Shown: positions 1-8,755 of the stretch, in pieces | How positions within the stretch are numbered: the first letter of the stretch is position 1 | Layout of the letters: every line of letters starts with the position of its first letter | IMG/VR virus record: IMGVR_UViG_3300020200_000073 | Coordinates: 1-36,938 of that record | Length of the DNA stretch: 36,938 nucleotides | Source: a virus | Reading direction: 5' to 3' (one strand) | The notes under the pieces: generated by a model | What the model was told of the DNA's origin: nothing | What the model saw: the letters and a program-made list of their open reading frames with translations, nothing else | Databases searched by the model: none | Translations under genes and position numbers: made by a program

Positions 1-150
1 CCAACAACAAAACAACGTCAAAAAATAAACGCTAAAAATAGGGGCCTATTTCGTCATCAAATAGCGCAAACAGGGCCAACGCAACAGCGACCCGGCCAAA
101 AAAAACGCAAACAGCGACAAAGTAAGACCCGCGCAAAATTGAATAAGTAA
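1..150 (+). CDS. Possible 3' end of a basic protein, cut by the window edge
   Basis: Frame 1 is open from the first base to a TAA at 148-150, giving 49 codons. The predicted tail is very rich in Lys, Arg and Gln (for example the stretch GQKKRKQRQSKTRAK) and has no recognisable fold. It could be the basic C-terminus of a protein that starts outside the window. It could equally be a chance opening, because A-rich DNA readily yields Lys, Asn and Gln codons without stops. It ends where the repeat-containing non-coding region begins. I assign no function. Confidence 0.25.
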   Translation, partial: PTTKQRQKINAKNRGLFRHQIAQTGPTQQRPGQKKRKQRQSKTRAKLNK

Positions 151-197
151 ACACATTCTCCCCCACTCCCACTCCAACTCACCCCTTAACACATTCT
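150..197. repeat. Direct 10-mer repeat flanking a C-rich tract
   Basis: The decamer AACACATTCT occurs at 150-159 and again at 188-197. Between the copies is a pyrimidine tract made of CCCACTCCCACTCC-like units. It lies about 350 bp upstream of the small terminase gene. Packaging recognition sites (cos or pac) often lie in such a place, but nothing in the sequence proves that role. Confidence 0.5.
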
Positions 198-217
198 GAC
201 AAACTGAAATTTAGGCA

Positions 218-325
218 TCTCTAAACTTGGTTGTCTGAATTGGATGGATTTAGAGAATTTTTGATAGCCAAAATGTGTATCAAAAAAAAGTAAATTGAGC
301 GAATAAGATATTATTTATCTCTAAA
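218..325. repeat. Three copies of octamer TCTCTAAA (two direct, one inverted)
   Basis: TCTCTAAA is found at 218-225 and 318-325, exactly 100 bp apart, and its reverse complement TTTAGAGA at 249-256. The 218/249 pair can form an 8-bp stem with a 23-nt loop followed by ATTTTT. The stretch from about 290 to 430 is extremely AT-rich. Possible roles are regulator binding sites, an origin element or a weak terminator for whatever enters from the left. The sequence does not decide between them. Confidence 0.45.
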
Positions 326-509
326 TATAGATTACTATATATACAGTTATCTATATATACAATTAATAGTATGTATAATTAATTATATATATAGTATAGG
401 TAAGAAAAAAGAAAAAAGTCTTTTTGTTGAAAAAAAGCCTATTGCAAAAAATTGAGTTTTTGGAATAAAAGGGTACACCCCCCATTTTTTTTGGCGATTT
501 CAAACTGAC

Positions 510-542
510 TTTGGCTGAGTGCTTGATTTATCCCTACTTTTG
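510..542 (+). promoter_or_regulatory. Bacteroidetes-type promoter of the terminase operon
   Basis: A -33-like TTTG (510-513) is followed after 21 bp by TACTTTTG (535-542), which matches the Bacteroidetes -7 consensus TAnnTTTG. The ATG of the small terminase gene begins only 4 nt after this element. A start site at the usual distance would give a leaderless or nearly leaderless mRNA. The element also argues for the start at 547 over the upstream in-frame ATG at 511, which would lie before the promoter. Confidence 0.6.
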
Positions 543-546
543 TGCA

Positions 547-963
547 ATGCCGACAAATACGTTTGTAAAGCGTAAGATGAGAGAGTCTGCAAAGGCTGAG
601 GTTGTGGAAGACGGCACGGAGATAGCCCATCCTGCGCAGTCAGATATCATTCAAGAGGTATTTCCCGTACTTTTGAAGAATGGTAGTCGTACACCGAAGA
701 ATGTAACGAGAAAAGACATCAGGGATCTTTTGGATGCCGACTTGGATAGGAGTATTGGCGGTGTTCGTAGGATGGATGCTTTGATTGCGAGATTGGTGAC
801 TGAGGCGATTAGGGGCAATATGAGGGCGATGGAATTGACTTTGGCTTACTTGTATGGCAAACCAGGTCAGCAGCAGACTGCGCCCGACACAGGGCCGTTT
901 GTACTTGAATTAAGCGAACCGACAACGGATGAAGCTAACAGCGAGGCAGACGAAGGCGTATAA
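547..963 (+). CDS. Probable terminase small subunit
   Basis: This 138-aa protein probably recognises the phage DNA end during packaging together with the large terminase, which it overlaps by 35 bp. The call rests mainly on position. The central part (IRDLLDADLDRS to LAYLYGKPG) resembles small DNA-binding phage proteins of the TerS/DUF5681 kind, and the Asp/Glu-rich tail is typical of proteins that bind a packaging motor. I chose the ATG at 547 and not the longer frame from 511, because a TAnnTTTG promoter element ends 4 nt before it and the extra 12 residues look non-coding. I see no catalytic motif. A generic DNA-binding protein is the alternative. Confidence 0.6.
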   Translation: MPTNTFVKRKMRESAKAEVVEDGTEIAHPAQSDIIQEVFPVLLKNGSRTPKNVTRKDIRDLLDADLDRSIGGVRRMDALIARLVTEAIRGNMRAMELTLAYLYGKPGQQQTAPDTGPFVLELSEPTTDEANSEADEGV

Positions 964-2278
964 ACTTGCTATCTCAGGCGAGAAGCAGTTTATCTTGTTT
1001 GGTGGAGCAATCAGGGGAGGAAAGACTTATTGCCTCTTGCTGACTTTCATTTCGCTTTGTTCTAAATACCCACGATCTCGGTGGGTGATTATCAGGCAGA
1101 GTATGCCCACGCTCCAACGAACAACCTTGGTGACTTTCACCTCTTTGATGAACCAAGGTCTTGGAACGCACATCGCGGGGTGGGATAAGCAAGCGCAGAT
1201 TGTGACTTTTAAGAACGGCTCGGAACTGCTCTTTATGGGCGAGAACTACGACACCGACAAAGACTTTGACAGGTTCAAAGGTCTTGAAATCAACGGTGCA
1301 GGGATTGACGAGATTAACGAGTGTCAGGAAGGCCTGCTTTACAAAGTCCTTGAGCGTGCGGGTTCGTGGCTCAATGCCGAGGGCAGACCACCGATTGTGG
1401 TGATGGGTACTTGCAATCCGAGCAATAATTGGGTGAAGGAACTCGTTTATGACAAATGGAAAGAATCAAACCTTCCCCCCACCTGGGCGTACATCCCCTC
1501 CAAGATTACCGACAACCCCCACATTCCTGAAGATTACCTCAAATCCCTGCGAGACAATATGCCCGAATACGAATATAAAAGATTCGTGGAAGGCGATTGG
1601 GAGGTGCAGGAAAAGCCAGAAAACCCTTTCTTTGTATCCTATGACTCCAAACGACACGAATCCTTCCAACCCACCTTCCGCACCAACCTCCCCATCTACA
1701 TCTCTTTGGACTTCAACTTGCAGCCATTCTGCGGAATCGTTGCCCAAATGTGGACCGATGACCAAGGAGATCACCTCCATATCGTGGACGAGTTCAACGT
1801 GGTGGATGGCTCCATCCCTAAAATGGTGGATACGATAAAGGCCAAGTACGCTCCGTTTTTGTTCTCCTGCCTGATTACGGGGGATGCAATGGGCAAGCGT
1901 GGTGATTTATCGCAAAGGGACAACGCAAACTATTACGAGCAACTTGCACGGGGCTTGGGACTGAGCCAAAAGCAAATCCGTGTTGTTCCCAACCCAAAGC
2001 ATGAGAATAGCCGAGCGCAATGCAATTACCTTTTGCAATTCCACCCCGATATTAAGATTAACCTACGCACCTGCCCTGGGATGGCAAGGGATATGAAAAT
2101 GGTGGCCTGCGATGCCGCAGGAACAATTATCAAAAGAAACCGCTTTATTATCAGCCAACAGTCCGACTTTGCCGACTGCTTTCGGTATCTTTGCAACAGC
2201 TTCCTGAGCGAATGGTACATTAAGCACCTCAAACGGAGCGGGTACAACAAGTTCGGGCCTAACTTTATCCCTTCCTGA
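929..2278 (+). CDS. terL: Terminase large subunit (packaging ATPase-nuclease)
   Basis: This 449-aa protein is the DNA-packaging motor: an N-terminal ATPase translocates DNA into the prohead and a C-terminal nuclease cuts the concatemer. Walker A is GGAIRGGKT at residues 25-33. Walker B with the catalytic Glu is AGIDE at 124-128, followed by the coupling motif GTCNPSNNW at 160-168. The RNase H-like nuclease shows acidic residues at D261 (SLDFN), D319 (TGDA) and D413/D416 (SDFAD). The length is normal for a TerL. It starts inside the end of the small subunit gene, which suggests translational coupling. This is one of the safest calls in the window. Confidence 0.95.
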   Translation: MKLTARQTKAYKLAISGEKQFILFGGAIRGGKTYCLLLTFISLCSKYPRSRWVIIRQSMPTLQRTTLVTFTSLMNQGLGTHIAGWDKQAQIVTFKNGSELLFMGENYDTDKDFDRFKGLEINGAGIDEINECQEGLLYKVLERAGSWLNAEGRPPIVVMGTCNPSNNWVKELVYDKWKESNLPPTWAYIPSKITDNPHIPEDYLKSLRDNMPEYEYKRFVEGDWEVQEKPENPFFVSYDSKRHESFQPTFRTNLPIYISLDFNLQPFCGIVAQMWTDDQGDHLHIVDEFNVVDGSIPKMVDTIKAKYAPFLFSCLITGDAMGKRGDLSQRDNANYYEQLARGLGLSQKQIRVVPNPKHENSRAQCNYLLQFHPDIKINLRTCPGMARDMKMVACDAAGTIIKRNRFIISQQSDFADCFRYLCNSFLSEWYIKHLKRSGYNKFGPNFIPS

Positions 2279-2290
2279 AATAATCCAACT

Positions 2291-2626
2291 ATGAGCTGCC
2301 TTGAATGCACCGACTGCCTAAGCATAGGAACTTTTGACCTTTGCTGCGAGACCATTACCCTCGCCCAAGCCGATCCAACCACCACCTACCGCGTGGTCAT
2401 TACCGATGTTACTATTGACAAAAGGACATCTTACGACTTAACCACTAATGCGAATGGCGATGTCACGCTCACGCCAGACGAAGCCCTCTACACCACGGGC
2501 CGTACTTACGAGGTGCGTATCTACCCCGAAGACGCTTGCGATTTCAACGACCCCCAAGAAATGACAAACGACCTCCACGAGGACGCACAAACCTGCTTTT
2601 CTTTTGAATTTGAACGATTAACATAA
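2291..2626 (+). CDS. Small Cys-rich hypothetical protein
   Basis: This 111-aa acidic protein has an N-terminal cluster of cysteines (CLECTDC, then LCCETI) and a beta-rich composition with many Thr and Asp residues (TTTYRVVITDVT). It has no signal peptide or membrane segment. It lies 12 bp after the terminase gene, and its stop overlaps the next start. The same Cys-rich opening style (MSC..) appears in the connector protein at 20228. A virion or tail-accessory role is possible but not shown. I do not recognise the family. Confidence 0.7.
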   Translation: MSCLECTDCLSIGTFDLCCETITLAQADPTTTYRVVITDVTIDKRTSYDLTTNANGDVTLTPDEALYTTGRTYEVRIYPEDACDFNDPQEMTNDLHEDAQTCFSFEFERLT

Positions 2627-2931
2627 TGTACACCATTGAAACCTTCTACCGCGCCTTGATTGTGAGCCTGATGGTCGTGTCGCTCTCCATTTCTATGGAG
2701 GATGAGCAACTGCTAAACGGCCTGCAAAAGCGATTGAGACACCTTCTACCCCCCGACAAATACCCATCGCTTCACAAACCCTTGTACGGCTGTGTGGGGT
2801 GTATGGCATCCTTTTGGGGAGGCATCTTTTACCTGCTAACCGTCCCAATCTTCGGCTTTCACCCCCTTGAAATGGGTGTCGTAATGATTATGGGCGTTGC
2901 ACTCAACTTCATCTTTATCAAAATATCGTGA
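2626..2931 (+). CDS. Small membrane protein with CxxC motif
   Basis: This 101-aa protein has an N-terminal hydrophobic stretch (residues about 8-22) and two C-terminal ones (about 62-78 and 82-98). Between them lies the motif KPLYGCVGCMASFWG. A similar hydrophobic protein with a KPL-C-x-x-C-M-A-S-x-W-G motif is, as I recall, common just before the tail-chaperone genes of Bacteroidetes phages, but its function is unknown. Its start overlaps the previous stop by 1 bp, and its TGA overlaps the GTG start of the next gene (GTGA). That indicates one tightly coupled operon. Confidence 0.75.
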   Translation: MYTIETFYRALIVSLMVVSLSISMEDEQLLNGLQKRLRHLLPPDKYPSLHKPLYGCVGCMASFWGGIFYLLTVPIFGFHPLEMGVVMIMGVALNFIFIKIS

Positions 2932-3572
2932 TACACAAACTTGTTTACAAGCTCTTCAAAAAAGAGCTGACCCAAATGGTATGGGATGAAACCTACAAGC
3001 CCGATAGGATGAAAGGCCTGAAATTCGCCTTGGTCTGCGAGGGGCATAAGTATTACATCTATTCCAACATCTTTGACATCCCCATTGAGCGAATGGGCAG
3101 GGTTCAAGACCTTGTGATCCAACTTCAAAGAATGGTAAGCCGTGAGGAGTTGGACGTGTTCTTGGAGAATATGGAGAACGCCTTGAACGCCTCAGTTTCG
3201 GGCGCAGCCGTGAAAAACTTGGCGCAAATTGGCTTTTTGGTGGGAGAAATGAGAAAGAGGAAGGAAATGCTGATCCATCCCGATGTGATGATGGAACTTG
3301 CAGGGGCGGTTTTGATTCGTGAGGACCAAAACCCAGGCGAGTGGAATGCCGAGTTTGAGCAGAAAAAGGTGGAGGCTTTCCGAAATGCGTACAAAGAGAA
3401 GGCGTTGTATGATTTTTTCGTTTTAGCCGGGCTGAGTCAATACTTTCCCAATATGGAGTATTTAGAAGAAGATTGGATAATCTTCTGGGAGATGGCCTCC
3501 TCCCGGCTGCAAGCGACACAGGAACTCCTGAAATCCGAGCTATCGGCTCAGAACTCTACTTCAACGACCTAA
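2928..3572 (+). CDS. Putative tail assembly chaperone
   Basis: This 214-aa protein lies directly upstream of the tape measure gene, where siphoviruses encode the chaperones (lambda G-like) that coat the tape measure during tail assembly. The body is helical and charged, with blocks such as WDETYKPDRMKGLKFAL near the N-terminus and IGFLVGEMRKRKEML, MELAGAVLIREDQNP and EKALYDFF further on. The start is a GTG overlapping the previous stop (GTGA). An ATG at 2976 would lose about 16 residues. Within its last third lies the slippery heptamer T TTT TTC (3413-3419), and the -1 frame is open from exactly there. A longer fusion protein is therefore possible. The chaperone role rests on context and general resemblance. 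Confidence 0.7.
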   Translation: MIHKLVYKLFKKELTQMVWDETYKPDRMKGLKFALVCEGHKYYIYSNIFDIPIERMGRVQDLVIQLQRMVSREELDVFLENMENALNASVSGAAVKNLAQIGFLVGEMRKRKEMLIHPDVMMELAGAVLIREDQNPGEWNAEFEQKKVEAFRNAYKEKALYDFFVLAGLSQYFPNMEYLEEDWIIFWEMASSRLQATQELLKSELSAQNSTSTT

Positions 3573-3721
3573 ATTGGCGTGAGTTCTTCGTCTTCCTTGC
3601 GGATGGCGATATCTTTCTGTACAAGGAGTATATGAAAACATCCGTTGAGGATGTCTTAACTTTGCTCAAGCACTTCCAAGAGGAAAGGCAACGCAAAGCT
3701 AAACAAAACAAAGATGGCTGA
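3473..3721 (+). CDS. Overlapping second chaperone ORF without an ATG start
   Basis: This frame overlaps the upstream chaperone gene by 100 bp and runs into the tape measure start. Its C-terminal part (from about GSELYFNDLNW to KHFQEERQRK) looks like real protein. The first ATG is at 3631, after most of that sequence. Expression therefore needs either a non-AUG start (TTG at 3473, just after AGAAGAAG) or a -1 frameshift from the upstream gene. The frame is -1 relative to 2928-3572 and is open from 3413 to the stop. By analogy with lambda G/GT, it could be the T-like extension that binds the tape measure. The start given here is only one option. Confidence 0.55.
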   Translation: MDNLLGDGLLPAASDTGTPEIRAIGSELYFNDLNWREFFVFLADGDIFLYKEYMKTSVEDVLTLLKHFQEERQRKAKQNKDG

Positions 3722-6700
3722 TAGAATATCCGTACAATACGATGCGAACGTAGATGACCTCAAGAGAAAGCTTGATGACCTGATCGCAAAGAACACGCAA
3801 CTTGCCAACGCAGCCAATACGGCTCAAAGGGCGATGGCGGGTCTTAATTCAACGGTTGGATCAACGAATAACGCCCTCAATCAGTCCACGACTGTCATAA
3901 ACAACTACAACAACTCTGTTAATACGACCAACAACAGCGTTAATAATTTGAACAACTCTATCAATAATACGAGAGGACAACTCGGATTGTTTGATGGGTT
4001 CCTTCAAAGGATTGCGGCAAGAATGGCCGCTGTCTTTGCGATTGACTCAATCATAAACTTTGGTAAAGCCGTTGTTGATGTAACGCGAAAGACTGAACTC
4101 CTGCAAAATAGATTGAATTTTATATTTGAAAATACTGAAAGTGGCCGTGCTGCATTTGATAGGCTTTATGAAATAGCACAAAGACTCGGTATAGAATTTG
4201 AAAATCTCTTACAAGGCTTTTCAGGGTTTGGTATTGCCGCAAGGGCAGCGGGATTTTCTGCAAAAACCACGGAAACTATTTTCGTTAAAGTCGCTACCTC
4301 TTTAAGAGCCGCAGGAGCTTCATCCTTGCAGACTCAAAGAGCCTTTTATGCCTTGCAACAAATGCTCTCCAAGGGCGTGGTCGCTGCCGAGGAATTGAGA
4401 AGGCAGTTGGGTGAAGCCTTGCCTGGAGCTTCCGATAAAATGACTAAAGCCTACAACAGGCTTCATCCCGCGCAACAGCTTACCAATAGACAATTTACAA
4501 AGTTGCTTGAAGATGGTAAAATCCTTTCCGCTGAAATACTACCCGAATTTGCAAATGTATTAGAAGAAGACTTTGGCCCTGCACTTGCGGGGAAACAAAA
4601 CTCTTTGGATGCTACGCTCATAAGGGCCGGTAATGCCTTTGAGAGATTTAAGCTTCAAATTGGTGAAACTAATTTTGAACAAATATCGGGTACTTTCAAG
4701 TGGCTTGAGGGAAGATTAAACAATATCAACATTCTTTTGAAAAATTCAAAGGGATTTTGGGAATCTTATTCTAATGTTGTTAATGAGTTCTTTTTGGGGG
4801 ATAGCAATGTCGGGTTAGGTAGAACTTGGCTGGGCAGATGGTGGCAGGAACGTCGGGAGGAGGAGAAATGGGTACAAGGTATGAATGAAAAAAACTTTAA
4901 CGACCAAGCAATGAATTATGCGAAGGGGAGGGGTCAAAAAAAGGAGTTGGACAAAATGACCAAAGAGGAACTTCTAACCAGGCGAAAGATATTGCAAGAA
5001 GAGATAGAAGCAAACAAATTAACTTCTACCTCAACCGAAACCCAAGTCAGTAACCAAAAAGCAAGAATACGTGGTCTTGGCCTTATCATAGAAAAGTTAC
5101 AGGTTATTTACGAACGAGAAAACGAAAACCTTCAAGCAGCTAATGAGGCAGAAATAGAGAAAGCCGAGCAAAGAAGAAAGGCGTTGAAACTTTTGGAAGA
5201 GGAGATGGAAAAGCAGAAAAAACTTTATGAGGATTCTTTGAAAGACGGCAAGTCAACAAGAGAACAGCAGTTAAAACTTCAAAAGGATTATGTAGATGCC
5301 TATGTGAATTACGAGGTCAAACAACAAGAGGCAGGGGTGAATCAGGCGGCAGCAATTAGGCTTAAAAAGCAAGAAGAGGTTAATCTTGAAATCCTCAATA
5401 TGGATTTGGATGCCTTGCAAACTCAATTAATTAATTACAAAAAATTAGGACTTGATACAATCGCAATAGACAGACAAATCAAAGACAAGAGAATTGAAAT
5501 AATTAAATTAACCGGCAAAACAAAAGAAGAAATAGATTTAAAAATCGCTCAACTTGAGGACAAAGAAAGAGAAGAAACGTCCAAAAAAGATATTGCAGCG
5601 GTTGAAAAAGAACTCAATGCTTTCAAAGAAGCGCAACAAGAAAAAATCTCAAAAACTAAAGAAGGATCTAAAGAAAGGCTTGATTTAGAAAATGAGCTTC
5701 TAAACAAAGAAGAGGAGCTTATGAAGAAAATGGTGGATTTAAGCATAGGGCTTACGGAAGAAAAGGAATCAAAGAAAAGCGAAATAACAGCCACATATAC
5801 TAAAAAAAGAAGAGCATTAAATGAAAAGACAGACAACCAAGAAGAAAATCACGCAGAAAGAATACTTAAAATTCTGCAAGAATCTCAAGACTTGATTGAA
5901 AGAAGCGAGGGCGATTCCTTTTCAAGAAGGCTTGCAAGGTCAAACCAGACCTTTGAAAAGATGAGGAGGAAGATTGAGGAAGAAATTAAAAGGATAGGGG
6001 CAATTCTAGCGAAGACACCTGAAGAGTCAGCGTTTCTGAAGGGATTAGAAGAACAACTGCAGAGGGTTACAAATGCGGGAAAAGAGGCCGCATCTGCAAT
6101 TACCGTAGAGCAATTTGGCGAAGTTGTTGGCAGGTTTGGAGATTTATATGATGAAGTGTTGAGGAAACAATCAATTCTTTACGAAAACGAACAGAACAAC
6201 CTCAAAAGAATGCTTGACCAAAAGCTGATAAGCGAAGAGGAATACGAAGCAAAATCGCTTGTGTTGAAAAAGAAGCAATTTGAACAAGAGAAGCAAGCTG
6301 CAATCGTAGGGGCAATAATTGATGGAGCAGCAGCGATTGTGAGGGCGTTGAAGAACCCTTTAGAGGTGGCCTTTGTCGCTGCTATGGTTACGGCTCAAAT
6401 AGCCACCATTCAATCCCAAAAATTCCCCGGTTTCAAGGAAGGGGTGATTGATTTACAGGGCGCAGGCACGGCAACTTCCGACAGTATTCCTGCGAGGCTA
6501 TCAAGAGGCGAGTCGGTGATGACTGCGGCTGAAACAGCTAAATACAAACCCGTTCTTCAGGCTATTCGTGATGGTGAATTTGAGGCGTTTGTAGCGAAGC
6601 GATATACTGACGCAATGCGTAAGCAAGACGGTTCGGGTAAATCAAAAGAATCTTTTGCCGAAAACATTGTGAATGCTTTTGACCTACAATCTGCCGAAAT

Positions 6701-6815
6701 CATAAATGCTATTGGTAAGAACAAGAGAGTTAAAATTGATAACGTAAAAGAACTTGCAGGAGCAATCTTTCCAAATACCATTCGGCATAGGGCCACAAGT
6801 AAAAAACTCAACTAA
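3714..6815 (+). CDS. Tail tape measure protein
   Basis: This 1033-aa protein sets tail length and is ejected with the DNA. By the usual rule of about 1.5 angstrom per residue it implies a tail of about 150 nm. An Asn/Thr-rich stretch (about 45-85) precedes a region matching the tape-measure N-terminal domain (about 125-265, with FENTESGRAAFDRLYEIAQ and GVVAAEELRRQLGEALPGAS). A long charged coiled-coil follows (about 380-820), then a hydrophobic Ala/Ile segment (about 865-905) and the ending FKEGVIDLQGAGTATSDSIP typical of these proteins. No peptidoglycan-hydrolase domain is visible. It overlaps the previous frame by 8 bp and the next gene by 1 bp (TAATG). Confidence 0.9.
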   Translation: MADRISVQYDANVDDLKRKLDDLIAKNTQLANAANTAQRAMAGLNSTVGSTNNALNQSTTVINNYNNSVNTTNNSVNNLNNSINNTRGQLGLFDGFLQRIAARMAAVFAIDSIINFGKAVVDVTRKTELLQNRLNFIFENTESGRAAFDRLYEIAQRLGIEFENLLQGFSGFGIAARAAGFSAKTTETIFVKVATSLRAAGASSLQTQRAFYALQQMLSKGVVAAEELRRQLGEALPGASDKMTKAYNRLHPAQQLTNRQFTKLLEDGKILSAEILPEFANVLEEDFGPALAGKQNSLDATLIRAGNAFERFKLQIGETNFEQISGTFKWLEGRLNNINILLKNSKGFWESYSNVVNEFFLGDSNVGLGRTWLGRWWQERREEEKWVQGMNEKNFNDQAMNYAKGRGQKKELDKMTKEELLTRRKILQEEIEANKLTSTSTETQVSNQKARIRGLGLIIEKLQVIYERENENLQAANEAEIEKAEQRRKALKLLEEEMEKQKKLYEDSLKDGKSTREQQLKLQKDYVDAYVNYEVKQQEAGVNQAAAIRLKKQEEVNLEILNMDLDALQTQLINYKKLGLDTIAIDRQIKDKRIEIIKLTGKTKEEIDLKIAQLEDKEREETSKKDIAAVEKELNAFKEAQQEKISKTKEGSKERLDLENELLNKEEELMKKMVDLSIGLTEEKESKKSEITATYTKKRRALNEKTDNQEENHAERILKILQESQDLIERSEGDSFSRRLARSNQTFEKMRRKIEEEIKRIGAILAKTPEESAFLKGLEEQLQRVTNAGKEAASAITVEQFGEVVGRFGDLYDEVLRKQSILYENEQNNLKRMLDQKLISEEEYEAKSLVLKKKQFEQEKQAAIVGAIIDGAAAIVRALKNPLEVAFVAAMVTAQIATIQSQKFPGFKEGVIDLQGAGTATSDSIPARLSRGESVMTAAETAKYKPVLQAIRDGEFEAFVAKRYTDAMRKQDGSGKSKESFAENIVNAFDLQSAEIINAIGKNKRVKIDNVKELAGAIFPNTIRHRATSKKLN

Positions 6816-8755
6816 TGGCCGCATTTAAGTTTTACCTCAATGGAACTGAGGTTGAGGAGCCGATGAATTGGATGGACTCCAAGTTTGAATACAGGAGGGA
6901 TCCCGACCTTCCTGGACTTATCACCACATTCGTTGCCGATGTTGAGTTTTATGGAAATGCTTACGAAATCATAAAGACGCAATTTGAATCAGGATTCGGA
7001 TGTGGCGAGATTCTCGTTAAAATTGAAGAGCAATGTAACGGTGGATTAAACCGAGAGGGAATCATATTCTTGTCCGAAATAGACTTGGACTTATATCGTT
7101 GCGTTGCCAAATGCAACATTGAGGATAATACGATATACGGCAAGTTGAGCCGATTGAAAGACGTGAAAATTGAGGTTAATTGCAAAAAAACTGTCAATGG
7201 ACAAGTTTTAGCAGATATACCGACATATCCTATGCCATTTAGGGACATAAATTACTCTTTGGGGGGCAGACACAGTACATCCATTAATCAGCCTAATAGT
7301 ATGTACAGAATGTTTCGTGCAGCTCAGGTTTTACAGCAATTTCTTAACTATATAACCGACAATGATGCGACAATAGTCTCTTCGTTTTTTTCAGCCCAAA
7401 CGTATAATGAGCAGATTTGTGGGATGATTGTTGATTGGCCAGGAGCGCTTCCAATTCCACCTGGAGACACACACATAAAGGCCTTTGTTTCTTGGACCGA
7501 TGTTTATGGAAACAGTCAAACGCTTGAAGTTACTTTATTTTCTCTTTTAAATCATGATGTGATTGATTCTATTGCCTCTGCAATACAATGGCAAAGCACA
7601 CCCACAACCAATGAGGTTGATCTTTATCAGGGCATTCAGCCAAGGGCTGTTGATTATATAACTATAGGCAATGCAGACCCAACATATTCTGGGAAGGATA
7701 TGATTCGTTTTCGTTTTTTCCAACAAACAAGCGTATCTATAACGATAAGAGCTTACCCTTCTGACACGCTTGTTTATACGGCTGTTGACTACTATCAAAT
7801 ACCGGGAAGAAAGCTTCAGACTTCTGGGGGATTAAATATGAATGGAACTTATGGCGGTTTCAATTTATTTTTGAACTACGGTGGAGCATTTAAGCCATCA
7901 GACACAGCAAACCAAGCCAATAGAAAAAGGACGAACACAATGTATGCCTCCTTTCAAGACATATTTAGCTCTTTATCCTCTTTATATAATTTAAGTATGT
8001 ATCCCTATTTTGATGGGAATGCTCAATATGTACGAATAGAACAAGAGCTTTATTTCTTTCCAACAACTGCGCCAACCATAACTATTGACAACGCAAGGCT
8101 TGTTTCAAAAAGAAAAGACACAGAATTTGTCATATCAAAATTCAATTATTCTCAAATGAATGCAAACATTTGGTCGTATTTGCAATCTGAAGTTGGGTAT
8201 ATTTCAGATGATTGTGGTGACACGGATGCAAGCATTAATACTTCATTGTCTTTTCCCCAAGATGGATTTTTTACAAATACAGACCTAATTGACTCGGATG
8301 CGATTTATATGGTTGATTATGGGGGATATGTCTCGCTTAATGCCGCTCAACCGCAGTTGCTTTGGGGAGCTTTTGTGTTTCCAGGCCCGCTTCCTGTAAA
8401 CGAATATCCCGGTAGCGTTTCTTATATAAATGATTTCAATACCACAACAGGACCGCCCTATTATGGTAGATTCCTTATGTATGTGGGTTCTGCGATTCAT
8501 CCTTTGGTTGCCAAAAATTATGCAATAAGAACATCCAGCGGTCTCAAGGTTAAAGGCATTACAGTTGATAACCCATCCTCTTTACACATCAAATATCTTT
8601 ATAGCATTGAGGTTCCATTAACGAGAGACGAATTGAACTTGATTTTAGCCGATCCTCCTGCCCCCATTGTCTTTAATGGCATAACGGGGTGGATTTTGAA
8701 TATGGCTCACGACATTAAAACAGGAATGACTACCTTTGAACTTCTAACGGAATGA
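6815..8755 (+). CDS. Putative distal tail / baseplate protein
   Basis: This 646-aa protein follows the tape measure gene directly, where siphoviruses encode the distal-tail and tail-tip proteins. The N-terminus (FYLNGTEVEEPMNWMDSKFE) and the beta-rich, aromatic, Asn/Thr/Ser-rich body fit a structural tail protein. There is no enzyme motif, signal peptide or membrane segment. It overlaps its neighbours at both ends (TAATG before, ATGA after), so it belongs to the same transcript. Its AT content looks somewhat higher than that of the following gene. I recognise the type but cannot give a verified family, so receptor binding or baseplate hub are both open. Confidence 0.65.
   Translation: MAAFKFYLNGTEVEEPMNWMDSKFEYRRDPDLPGLITTFVADVEFYGNAYEIIKTQFESGFGCGEILVKIEEQCNGGLNREGIIFLSEIDLDLYRCVAKCNIEDNTIYGKLSRLKDVKIEVNCKKTVNGQVLADIPTYPMPFRDINYSLGGRHSTSINQPNSMYRMFRAAQVLQQFLNYITDNDATIVSSFFSAQTYNEQICGMIVDWPGALPIPPGDTHIKAFVSWTDVYGNSQTLEVTLFSLLNHDVIDSIASAIQWQSTPTTNEVDLYQGIQPRAVDYITIGNADPTYSGKDMIRFRFFQQTSVSITIRAYPSDTLVYTAVDYYQIPGRKLQTSGGLNMNGTYGGFNLFLNYGGAFKPSDTANQANRKRTNTMYASFQDIFSSLSSLYNLSMYPYFDGNAQYVRIEQELYFFPTTAPTITIDNARLVSKRKDTEFVISKFNYSQMNANIWSYLQSEVGYISDDCGDTDASINTSLSFPQDGFFTNTDLIDSDAIYMVDYGGYVSLNAAQPQLLWGAFVFPGPLPVNEYPGSVSYINDFNTTTGPPYYGRFLMYVGSAIHPLVAKNYAIRTSSGLKVKGITVDNPSSLHIKYLYSIEVPLTRDELNLILADPPAPIVFNGITGWILNMAHDIKTGMTTFELLTE

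Noticed and set aside
36-51. Inverted repeat AAATAG-GGGC-CTATTT as a terminator
   Set aside because: The stem has only six mainly A-T pairs and no T-run follows.
2956-3519. 187-aa Ser/Pro/Arg-rich frame on the - strand
   Set aside because: Composition (runs of Ser, Pro, Arg) is typical of an antisense shadow of the chaperone gene. There is no promoter and no neighbour on that strand.
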